Positions 41,120-48,139 of a stretch of DNA of 64,000 nucleotides are shown here, piece by piece. The notes beneath the pieces were generated by a model that was not told where the DNA came from, did no database searches, and saw nothing but the letters and a program-made list of their open reading frames with translations. Numbering within the stretch: position 1 is the stretch's first letter; the number at the start of each line of letters is the position of its first letter. Source of the stretch: GCA-2706205 sp964215955 (GTDB taxonomy: Bacteria; Bdellovibrionota; Bacteriovoracia; Bacteriovoracales; Bacteriovoracaceae); contig CAXPDR010000030.1 of the NCBI GenBank assembly GCA_964215955.1, forward strand, positions 62,001 through 126,000, given 5' to 3'. Both the position numbers and the translations under genes were made by a program.

Positions 41120-41923
41120 TTATGAAACTGAGAATAAATCAACATTTAGGCATACTAATTCTTCAGCATCTTCTTTAGGCATGTCCTCTAGAACTTCATT
41201 TAATAGATCTAAAATTCCAGTGTGTAATTTTTCTTTAAGACGCTTAGAAAGACATAATGGTGCTACAAGGAACATACTATTATCCCTAGATAGATCTTCC
41301 ATGGCCTTAATTCTCCAGTTTTTTCTATGGGTATTAAGAAGAGGAGATTTCTTATCAAGATATGTAGTTCCTGACCCTAGTTTTAGACCATCTTTTGTCC
41401 TGATTACTATTTTATGACTTTCTAAAAAGTTAAGTTTTCCTTTAACCTCCACGACATCAATTTTCAAATAATCTGCAATATCTTTAGGAGTATTTATAGA
41501 ATCTAAACAAGTACTTAAACTTATCGCACTATATGACCAGTCTGAATAAAAAGTTTGTTTAGCCTCATCACTTAAAACATTGTTTTTTTTCATTCTTGCA
41601 GAAAGCTCTAAGGCCCTCTTTTTAAGCTCCTTAAGTTGTCCTAAATGATATTCTTTCAATTTAAAATGAGCCGCTCTAGAATAACTAACTAATGTTAGAA
41701 AATATTCACGCTCAAGTTCATTTAAACCTAAAAATTCAGCACATAAAAATGCTTGCTCATGAGTTAGGTCCTTATCACTGTTAAAAATCTGTGAAATCAC
41801 GACACTTCCCACATTTAGATATTCACCAAGTAATTTATACTGCCCTCTTCCCCTTTTAGGCATATCCAAAATAACACTTCTAACGTAATTTTTGTAATCA
41901 TCAAATTCATATATTACAAGCAC
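41120..41923 (-). CDS. TIGR02147/DUF4423-family regulator-like protein
   Basis: The most likely start is GTG at 41923, five bases after AGAGG, giving 267 residues; an ATG at 41959 would add twelve hydrophobic residues. The N-terminal helical part (EFDDYKNYVRSVILDMPKRGRGQYKLLGEYLNVGSVVISQIFNSDKDLTHEQAFLCAEFLGLNELEREYFL) is an HTH region in the TIGR02147 pattern. A winged-helix-like second part follows (PKDIADYLKIDVVEVKGKLNFLESHKIV), then a C-terminal region with DLLNEVLED. These proteins are frequent in Fibrobacter and Bdellovibrionota and lie next to secreted-protein genes; function is little known, presumably transcription control. It is divergent from the HExxH protein gene. Confidence 0.75.
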   Translation of the reverse strand: MLVIYEFDDYKNYVRSVILDMPKRGRGQYKLLGEYLNVGSVVISQIFNSDKDLTHEQAFLCAEFLGLNELEREYFLTLVSYSRAAHFKLKEYHLGQLKELKKRALELSARMKKNNVLSDEAKQTFYSDWSYSAISLSTCLDSINTPKDIADYLKIDVVEVKGKLNFLESHKIVIRTKDGLKLGSGTTYLDKKSPLLNTHRKNWRIKAMEDLSRDNSMFLVAPLCLSKRLKEKLHTGILDLLNEVLEDMPKEDAEELVCLNVDLFSVS

Positions 41924-42049
41924 TTGAGCCTCTTTAGTTAACAAAATAATTAATAACATAGATAATAATTAATTAAAATAGTATTGATAAATATTTCAGA
42001 TTCTCCTATTTTCCGTAACGACATAAACAAACTATGGTATGGAGGAAAC

Positions 42050-43192
42050 ATGAAAAAAAATTTATTATTACTACCTATATGTTTATTAATAAGTCTGAAA
42101 ATTTTTGCAGGTGAAGGTGCAGGCCATGTTGGTGGAACCGACCAACCTCTATCAAGTATTGAACAAGTTAGAGCTTCATTTTATGCTGTATTAAGAGATA
42201 TAAGAAAAGAATCTAATTCAGAACATCCTTTTAATGTAATTCTTCAGGAAATGCATAAAGAAGGAAGAAATGAAGATGCGAACTTCTTCTCCTCGGGCTT
42301 ACAACCATACGAGGCGAATGTAGAAAATGCACAAGAAAGAATTGATGAAATAATAGAAGAAATAAAGCTTTATGACATCTTAGACCCCAGAAGAATAGAG
42401 CTATCTAAAGAACTCGCAGAGATTAATCAACATCTAAGAACTTATCTAGATACCGTATTTGATAACAAAAAATTTTATTCCGATGAGAGGTTCATTTTTC
42501 ACGACCAGAACAACTGCTTACAAGTTAATTCAGAAGACAATCACTTAACTAGAATTGCTAGAGTCACAGAATTTAATATTAATGGGAAAATTTGTATTTC
42601 ATTTGAAGCTCTTAGAGTTATTGCACCATACGACTTAAAAAACCATATACTTGGAGTACTCATTCATGAAACGGCACATCTTGCAGGAATGAACGAAGAA
42701 GATGCAGAAAGGGTTGAAGCTCTATATCATGAATTTTCTTATAAAATTTATAGAAAAGACCCAATGACATCAATAAACTTTGAATCGCAAATGGCTGTGC
42801 TCTTATCAAATGGCTTAGATCTACTTTATTGGGCAAACGAAGCCATTAAAGAAAATATAAAGGATAATAAATGGGAAGATAATACTGATATAATCCAAAA
42901 AGTTTCAACTGCATATGGAATGTTAAATGGATTTATTCACGTTCTTCCAAGAAAGGGTCCATTTGAGACATTCACTGTTACTTTCGAACAAGATGTTGAC
43001 CTACTATATGAAAAGGTTAATCAATTATCAGGAAATATTGGTTATAACATGCAGTTCTTCTACATGGATAATAATCAAGAAAAAATCAAAATAAGTGAAA
43101 GTATTGAAGCTCAAATGAATTCAATTATCGACATTGCGATAAAATGTTTTCCTAGTCATGCTTGGATTTTTGAAAACAAAAGAGTTGAATAA
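42050..43192 (+). CDS. Secreted protein with HExxH metallopeptidase-like motif
   Basis: Start at 42050, after TGGAGGAAAC; 380 residues. Signal peptide MKKNLLLLPICLLISLKIFA. A coiled-coil-prone region spans about 90-135 (NAQERIDEIIEEIKLYD, RRIELSKELAEINQHL). The core ISFEALRVIAPYDLKNHILGVLIHETAHLAGMNEEDAERVE has HETAH at 206-210 with Glu207 as possible catalytic base and acidic residues following at gluzincin-like distance. This could be a zinc peptidase or a silent relative. The last 150 residues are helical with no known domain. It is divergent from a TIGR02147 regulator 126 bases away, the likely controller. Confidence 0.65.
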   Translation: MKKNLLLLPICLLISLKIFAGEGAGHVGGTDQPLSSIEQVRASFYAVLRDIRKESNSEHPFNVILQEMHKEGRNEDANFFSSGLQPYEANVENAQERIDEIIEEIKLYDILDPRRIELSKELAEINQHLRTYLDTVFDNKKFYSDERFIFHDQNNCLQVNSEDNHLTRIARVTEFNINGKICISFEALRVIAPYDLKNHILGVLIHETAHLAGMNEEDAERVEALYHEFSYKIYRKDPMTSINFESQMAVLLSNGLDLLYWANEAIKENIKDNKWEDNTDIIQKVSTAYGMLNGFIHVLPRKGPFETFTVTFEQDVDLLYEKVNQLSGNIGYNMQFFYMDNNQEKIKISESIEAQMNSIIDIAIKCFPSHAWIFENKRVE

Positions 43193-43201
43193 TTAGTTAA
43201 A

Positions 43202-43234
43202 TAAACTGCCAGGAATAATTTCTCTGGCAGTTTA
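43202..43234. terminator. Long hairpin after the HExxH protein gene
   Basis: TAAACTGCCAG (43202-43212) and CTGGCAGTTTA (43224-43234) pair perfectly over 11 bp around an 11-base loop, 10 bases after the stop codon. T residues are within the arm rather than after it. Confidence 0.7.
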
Positions 43235-43282
43235 TAGAATTATTATTTAGTATAATTTTGAGATGTCTCTAAAGGATAAATT

Positions 43283-43582
43283 ATGTACGAAATGATAGTT
43301 GGACTTTATATTAAGAATGATGAAATCTACTCCCAATATAGAAAAGATATGACCCCCTTGCTTGAACAGAAAGAAGGTGGATTTAGATACGATTTTAAAG
43401 TATCCGAAGTCTTAAAAAATGAAGGAGAGAATCCTATAAATAGAGTTTTTGCAATCTACTTTGGATCTAAAATTCAAATGGATCAATTTTTTAGTGATCC
43501 AAAGTATTTAGAAATCAAAAACAAATACTTCGAGCCTTCAGTTGGGCATACAACTATAATCTCAGAATATACGAGAGACTAG
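43283..43582 (+). CDS. Small DUF1330-like (dimeric alpha/beta barrel) protein
   Basis: 99 residues, AAAGGATAAATT before the ATG. The pattern EMIVGLYIKNDEIYSQYRKDMTPLLEQKEGGFRYDFKVSEVL then NRVFAIYFGSKIQMDQFFSDPKYLEIKNKYFEPSVGHTTIISEY matches the ferredoxin-like dimeric barrel group (DUF1330/monooxygenase-like). It has the two-strand/helix repeat and the F-x-D-P-x-Y segment. Members bind small aromatic or heme-like ligands or are of unknown function. It lies alone, convergent with fghA. Confidence 0.7.
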   Translation: MYEMIVGLYIKNDEIYSQYRKDMTPLLEQKEGGFRYDFKVSEVLKNEGENPINRVFAIYFGSKIQMDQFFSDPKYLEIKNKYFEPSVGHTTIISEYTRD

Positions 43583-43594
43583 TAACTTAAATTT

Positions 43595-44419
43595 TTATTT
43601 GGATAAATGATCCAAATGAAACTTTATATGATCCTCAATGAAAGTGCTTATAAAGTAATAACTATGATCATAACCTTCTCTCATATTAAGAGTTAAAGCA
43701 TGATTCTTAGCTTGGCACGCTTCTTCGAGATTCTTCGTTAAAAGTTCTTTATCTAAAAACTCATCTGAAGTTCCTTGATCCACATAAAGTGGAGACTGGG
43801 CTTGCTTACCAGATAGGATTAATTCACAAGCATCATATTCTTTCCACAAGTCTTTATCGTCACCTAAATAGCCCTTGAAAGCTTTTTGGCCCCACGGACA
43901 ATTAACAGGATTAACAATAGGAGAAAATGCTGAAACACTTGCAAAGTTTTCTCTAATTCCCAGAACCAAAGCACCATGACCACCCATTGAGTGCCCCATG
44001 ATAGAGATCTCATCTACTTTAAATTCCTCTTTTAAAAGCTTTACGATTTCAATATTAATATAATCATACATATTGTAATGATTTTGATACTCCTCGGTTT
44101 TTGCATTTACGTAAAAGCCAGCGCCACTACCAAAGTCATAACTTTCATGCTCACTAGGAAGATCTAATCCTCTTGGAGAAGTATCTGGGCAAATAATCAT
44201 AGTATCAGTGTCTTTCAAGAACTCTTGTGCACCGGCTTTTGTTATAAAATTCTCTTCAGTACAAGTTAAACCTGACAACCAAATAATCGCATTCTTTACA
44301 GGTTTAATTGGAGTAAAAAATGAGAAATTCATTTTAGTCTTTGTGACTTCCGAATCATGAGTTGCAAAAACAACTTTACCACCAAACTGTTTGTGTTCTT
44401 TTCTAATTTCAAAGTTCAT
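43595..44419 (-). CDS. fghA: S-formylglutathione hydrolase
   Basis: 274 residues, a typical esterase D length. The N-terminal block VFATHDSEVTKTKMNFSFFTP and WLSGLTCTEENFITKAGAQ are family hallmarks. ISIMGHSMGGHGALVLG holds the nucleophile Ser, DQGTSDEFLD the Asp and YDHSYYFIS the His. It hydrolyses S-formylglutathione to formate and glutathione, the second step of glutathione-dependent formaldehyde oxidation. Its ATG overlaps the adhC stop by one base (TAATG), so the two steps are made together. A divergent LysR gene upstream of adhC may regulate the pair. Confidence 0.95.
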   Translation of the reverse strand: MNFEIRKEHKQFGGKVVFATHDSEVTKTKMNFSFFTPIKPVKNAIIWLSGLTCTEENFITKAGAQEFLKDTDTMIICPDTSPRGLDLPSEHESYDFGSGAGFYVNAKTEEYQNHYNMYDYINIEIVKLLKEEFKVDEISIMGHSMGGHGALVLGIRENFASVSAFSPIVNPVNCPWGQKAFKGYLGDDKDLWKEYDACELILSGKQAQSPLYVDQGTSDEFLDKELLTKNLEEACQAKNHALTLNMREGYDHSYYFISTFIEDHIKFHLDHLSK

Positions 44420-45549
44420 TATTTTTCCATTGTATAATCAATTACAGTTCTAATAGCTTTTCCTTCATGCATAAGATCAAAAGCTTCATTAATTTTTTCA
44501 AGAGGTAATTTAAATGTGACTAAATCATCTAGGTTAATTTCTCCACTCATATATCTGTCAACATAACCAGGTAACTCAGTTCTTCCTTTAACTCCTCCAA
44601 AAGCAGAACCTTTCCACACTCTTCCTGTAACAAGCTGAAATGGTCTTGTCGAAATCTCTTGTCCAGCACCAGCAACACCTATGATAATGGACTCCCCCCA
44701 ACCCTTGTGACAACATTCAAGAGCTGATCTCATTAATTCTACATTTCCAACACACTCAAATGAATAATCGACTCCACCTTCAGTTAATTCAACAATCACT
44801 TCTTGAATAGGTTTATCAAAATCTTTTGGGTTTACAAAATCTGTGGCTCCAAACTTCATGGCCATTTCTTTTTTGTCATTGTTAATATCAATAGCAATAA
44901 TTCTTTCAGCATCGGCCATTTTTGCTCCCTGAATAACAGATAGTCCGATTCCACCTAAACCAAAAACCGCGATACTTGCGCCTTTTTCAACCTTGGCAGT
45001 ATTAAAAACAGCACCGATCCCAGTTGTCACTCCACATCCAAGAAGACAAATTTTATCAAGAGGAGCATCCTTACTTACTTTTGCCAATGAAACTTCTGGG
45101 AGGACAGTATATTCAGCAAAAGTAGATGTTCCCATATAGTGATGAATCATCTTTCCATCTTTAGAGAATCGAGATGTTCCATCTGGCATTAAGCCTTTTC
45201 CTTGAGTTTCACGAACACTAGAGCACAAGTTTGTTTTTCCAGATTTACACATTTTACATTCGCCACATTCAGCAGTGTATAAAGGAATAACGTGGTCTCC
45301 CTTAGCAAGTGTAGTCACGCCTTCACCTACAGCTTCAACGATTCCACCCCCCTCATGTCCTAAAATAACTGGAAAGTGTCCTTCTGGATCTGAACCAGAT
45401 AAAGTATATGCATCCGTATGGCAAACTCCAGTAGCAATGATTTTTACAAGCACTTCGCCTTTTTTAGGCATCTCCAAATCAACTTCTTCAATGCTTAAAG
45501 GTTTATTTGGTCCCCACGCTACGGCCGCCTTAACTTTCATTTTATTCAT
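44419..45549 (-). CDS. adhC: S-(hydroxymethyl)glutathione dehydrogenase / class III alcohol dehydrogenase
   Basis: 376 residues. Catalytic zinc ligands are in GVCHTDAYTLSGSDPEGHFPVILGHEGGGIVEAVG and in LLGCGVTTG. The structural zinc site is ECGECKMCKSGKTNLC. The Rossmann fold starts IAVFGLGGIGLSVIQG, and KGSAFGGVKGRTELPGYVD is class III-specific. It oxidises the formaldehyde-glutathione adduct with NAD to S-formylglutathione and can act as S-nitrosoglutathione reductase. AAGGAAATAATT precedes the ATG at 45549. It is first in the operon with fghA and divergent from a LysR gene with an 80-base gap. With FghA it makes a complete formaldehyde-to-formate route. Confidence 0.95.
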   Translation of the reverse strand: MNKMKVKAAVAWGPNKPLSIEEVDLEMPKKGEVLVKIIATGVCHTDAYTLSGSDPEGHFPVILGHEGGGIVEAVGEGVTTLAKGDHVIPLYTAECGECKMCKSGKTNLCSSVRETQGKGLMPDGTSRFSKDGKMIHHYMGTSTFAEYTVLPEVSLAKVSKDAPLDKICLLGCGVTTGIGAVFNTAKVEKGASIAVFGLGGIGLSVIQGAKMADAERIIAIDINNDKKEMAMKFGATDFVNPKDFDKPIQEVIVELTEGGVDYSFECVGNVELMRSALECCHKGWGESIIIGVAGAGQEISTRPFQLVTGRVWKGSAFGGVKGRTELPGYVDRYMSGEINLDDLVTFKLPLEKINEAFDLMHEGKAIRTVIDYTMEK

Positions 45550-45591
45550 AATTATTTCCTTGTTTAGTTAATTTTCTTTCATCTTATCTGG

Positions 45592-45636
45592 TTGACAATA
45601 ATGGCTCAAGTTGACATATTGTTTCCATATGGAAAC
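45592..45636 (+). promoter_or_regulatory. Promoter plus 16-bp palindromic operator overlapping the LysR start codon
   Basis: TTGACA (45592-45597), 17-base spacer and -10-like CATATT (45615-45620) predict a transcript starting near 45627, at or next to the ATG at 45629. The perfect palindrome GTTTCCATATGGAAAC at 45621-45636 spans that start codon. This suggests a leaderless message whose own regulator, or another protein, binds at the start site. Confidence 0.5.
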
Positions 45637-46516
45637 ATTCAAAAATCTTCAGGCCATTGCCGCTTTCGAAAAAGTCAGCTCCCTACAAAGCTTTTCTCTA
45701 GCTGCCAAGGAACTCGGAGTTTCTAAAGCCCATATAAGTAAACTTATTCAAAAACTTGAAGATACCCTTGGTCAAAGATTACTAAATCGCTCAACTAGAA
45801 CAGTTAAGCTCACCCATGCCGGGGAAAAGTTTTATAACTCATGTAGAGTTTCTTTGTTTAATATTACAAAGGCTCAAGAGGAAATACTTCAAAACTCTGA
45901 GTCTCCACATGGAAAGATTAAAATTAGTTTGGCAGGTGCATTTGCAGAGAACTATATGGTTCCATTTATTGCAAACTTCATTAAGCGCTATCCAAGAGTT
46001 CAAGTAGACCTAAGATTTGAGGAAAAAATTGTTGATCTTGTAAAAGAGTCTTATGATATAGCTATTAGAGTTGGTGAATTAAAAGACTCTAGTTTAATTG
46101 CGAAACAAATTGCAACAAGAAAAGAATTTATTTGTGCAACTCCATCTTTTTTAAAGCATTTTGGGACTCCAAAATCTCCTGAAGAATTGAAAAATTTTAA
46201 TTGTCTTACATCAAAGGACAACTGGAATTTAATTTGGAATAAAAAAAAACTACAGCTAAAAATAAATAGTAATTTTAAATCAAATAGTGGGAAATCGATT
46301 CTCAATGCAGCTCTAAATGATTTAGGCATTTGTATGCTTCCAAAGGTATACGTCGGTCCCTACCTAGAAAATGGTCAGTTAATTTCTTTATTAGAAGATT
46401 TCACTCCAGCGGAAATTCCAATTTGGGCGATTACACCGAGTAAAAAAAACATGGCCCCTAATGTGAAAATATTTTTTGAAGAGTTAACGAATCAGTTTAA
46501 TCACATTATAGTTTAA
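45629..46516 (+). CDS. LysR-family regulator, divergent from the formaldehyde oxidation operon
   Basis: 295 residues from the ATG at 45629 (METFKNLQAIAAFEKVSSLQ); no purine-rich ribosome-binding site precedes it and the predicted transcript start is at the ATG. The HTH FSLAAKELGVSKAHISKLIQKLEDTLGQRLLNRSTRTVKLTHAG is the DHTR/CrgA-like LysR subtype, with the effector domain following (FAENYMVPFIANFIKRYPRVQVDLRF, YDIAIRVGELKDSSLIAKQI). It shares its 79-base upstream region with adhC, so control of formaldehyde oxidation is the simplest guess. The effector is unknown; formaldehyde adducts or other electrophiles would be plausible. Confidence 0.88.
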   Translation: METFKNLQAIAAFEKVSSLQSFSLAAKELGVSKAHISKLIQKLEDTLGQRLLNRSTRTVKLTHAGEKFYNSCRVSLFNITKAQEEILQNSESPHGKIKISLAGAFAENYMVPFIANFIKRYPRVQVDLRFEEKIVDLVKESYDIAIRVGELKDSSLIAKQIATRKEFICATPSFLKHFGTPKSPEELKNFNCLTSKDNWNLIWNKKKLQLKINSNFKSNSGKSILNAALNDLGICMLPKVYVGPYLENGQLISLLEDFTPAEIPIWAITPSKKNMAPNVKIFFEELTNQFNHIIV

Positions 46517-47245
46517 TTAAGAATAGGAAATCGAGTTAATCTGAAAATTAGATCCTGGTGCTTGCCAAATTGTCTCTTCAATTTTTGGAACACCAATACT
46601 GCTATAAATAATTTCTAAAAGCCTCTGTGGTGTAACCTTAGTATCAAATATCTTTTTCCCTGTAATTAAGAGAGCATCTTCTTTAACCTGATTGGCATCT
46701 GCAAAAACTTCCTTAACCTTAAAACTTAAGTCTACTCCCATAAGGGGTGCTAAAATATCAGCTAATTTATACCAAGTAACAAAATCATTAATTTTATTCT
46801 TTTCAGAAAATATAAATAACTCTCCACCTTTTTTTAGCATTGAAAGTTGAGCCATTAGGACTCTCAAAGGATAATCGCTATAAGAAAAAGCTGAATAAAT
46901 ATCGGTAATAAGATCAACCTTTTGAATATTTAAATGTTCCAAATCGACTTCAGGAAAAAATCCATACGCAATATGAATATCACTTGGAGCATCAACTTGG
47001 TGTCCACTAATTCCAACTTTTAAAATATCATCACGCTTAAGTTGAGATAAAGCTAAGGCATTAGCTCCTGGTCCAATATCAATCCAAACACCATTTTCTC
47101 TTGTTTTTTCAGGATGAAAGCCAGTCAATTCCTTGTATCGCTCTAATCCTCTATTCATAGGCCAATTTGGCTGAGTTAAATCTAGGCAATTATTTAATAA
47201 TTGAGATGCGTTGCTTTCCTTAAGAAGGACCTGTTGATTATTCAT
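46517..47245 (-). CDS. Class I SAM-dependent methyltransferase-like protein
   Basis: 242 residues, GGAGAAAAT upstream. Motif I appears as VWIDIGPGANALALSQ (about 58-73). GISGHQVDAPSDIHIAYGFFP follows, then an acidic strand VDLITDIYSAFSYSDYPLRVLMAQLSMLKKGGELFIFSE, which matches the motif IV-VI layout of Rossmann methyltransferases. The N-terminus NCLDLTQPNWPMNRGLERYKELTGFHP looks like a substrate-cap helix pair. Substrate unknown. The conserved Gly-x-Gly is GPGAN here, slightly unusual, so binding of SAM should be tested. The gene is convergent with the LysR gene; the two stop codons are adjacent. Confidence 0.65.
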   Translation of the reverse strand: MNNQQVLLKESNASQLLNNCLDLTQPNWPMNRGLERYKELTGFHPEKTRENGVWIDIGPGANALALSQLKRDDILKVGISGHQVDAPSDIHIAYGFFPEVDLEHLNIQKVDLITDIYSAFSYSDYPLRVLMAQLSMLKKGGELFIFSEKNKINDFVTWYKLADILAPLMGVDLSFKVKEVFADANQVKEDALLITGKKIFDTKVTPQRLLEIIYSSIGVPKIEETIWQAPGSNFQINSISYS

Positions 47246-47362
47246 ATTTTCTCCACTTTTCTTTAAATCATACTAAAAGTTTAAAAATATGCTCCTTCAG
47301 TCCCTCTATTTACATAGTGGTGTTAAAAATCTTCACGATTTTAATGATTGCCCCACAAATAT

Positions 47363-47980
47363 TCAATACCTTACAGCGATTTCTGCCACACAAGTTGAAA
47401 TTCCTTTATCAACATTATGAATATCCCCCCCAATATATCCTATTGTTATATGGGGATAATAGCTTTGGTTTACACTTTTAAAAGGATGGTTCACATCTCT
47501 CTCTAGTACAAAGTCTGAGATTTCAGATCTAATATTGAGGATCTCTTCAGACTCGACGACAAGATAAAAAACAATATTTCCTGCAGAGTTACTTTGCATC
47601 CCTACACAAACAGGAGTAAATTTTGTGAATTGTATTATATTTTTATACATTTTGAGCATAAGATCTGTAGGCAATTCACTATCAATACCTAATTTACCAG
47701 GAATAAAGTCTGTTCTACCTTCAGGAGGAGTTATCACAGTGATATGAGCTTCATTTCGATCCTGAAGCTTTCTTCCTTTTAAAATTGAATCAAAAGATTT
47801 TTCAATTTGTGGGATGAGATTATTAACAGATTTGAAATCCACATTTCTAATCAATGCTCCGTCTTTTGAATACAAATCAGAAAAAGGTACTTTGCGAAAA
47901 ATATCACCAGATAATTTCAGTTTATCTGCCGCAAATGATTGAAATGATATAAAAAATAAAACGAATGATAAAAGCTTCAT
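47363..47980 (-). CDS. Secreted 2H-phosphoesterase-like protein
   Basis: 205 residues with signal peptide MKLLSFVLFFISFQSFAA and AGGAGAATTT upstream. Two H-x-T motifs about 100 residues apart define the 2H superfamily layout: His79-Ile-Thr81 in EAHITVITPP and His177-Ile-Thr179 in YYPHITIGYIGGD. Known members are 2',5' RNA ligase and cyclic-nucleotide or oligonucleotide phosphodiesterases, nearly all cytoplasmic. A secreted member is unusual and might act on RNA or cyclic dinucleotides of another cell. The overall length is right for a single 2H domain. The gene is monocistronic. Function inferred from motifs only. Confidence 0.6.
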   Translation of the reverse strand: MKLLSFVLFFISFQSFAADKLKLSGDIFRKVPFSDLYSKDGALIRNVDFKSVNNLIPQIEKSFDSILKGRKLQDRNEAHITVITPPEGRTDFIPGKLGIDSELPTDLMLKMYKNIIQFTKFTPVCVGMQSNSAGNIVFYLVVESEEILNIRSEISDFVLERDVNHPFKSVNQSYYPHITIGYIGGDIHNVDKGISTCVAEIAVRY

Positions 47981-48123
47981 AAATTCTCCTAGTTAAGTTC
48001 TAGGGATATTTATAAAAAACACCACCATAAGTTAAATATATATAATAAATAAGACTTATAACAAAAATATATACACGTATAGATTTTAGCTAGCCTAAAC
48101 CAATCTCTAATAAGCCTTAATTT

Positions 48124-48132
48124 TGGTATGAT
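48124..48132 (+). promoter_or_regulatory. Extended -10 promoter immediately upstream of the photolyase-like gene
   Basis: TGGTATGAT is a TG-N-TATGAT extended -10 element. The ATG at 48140 lies seven bases after it, where transcription would begin. No -35 match and no ribosome-binding site are visible, so a leaderless message is predicted. Confidence 0.45.
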
Positions 48133-48139
48133 ATAAAAC

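Noticed and set aside
45275..45571. 98-codon + strand frame opposite adhC
   Set aside because: Antisense to a highly conserved enzyme; composition is that of the complement of the zinc-binding region.
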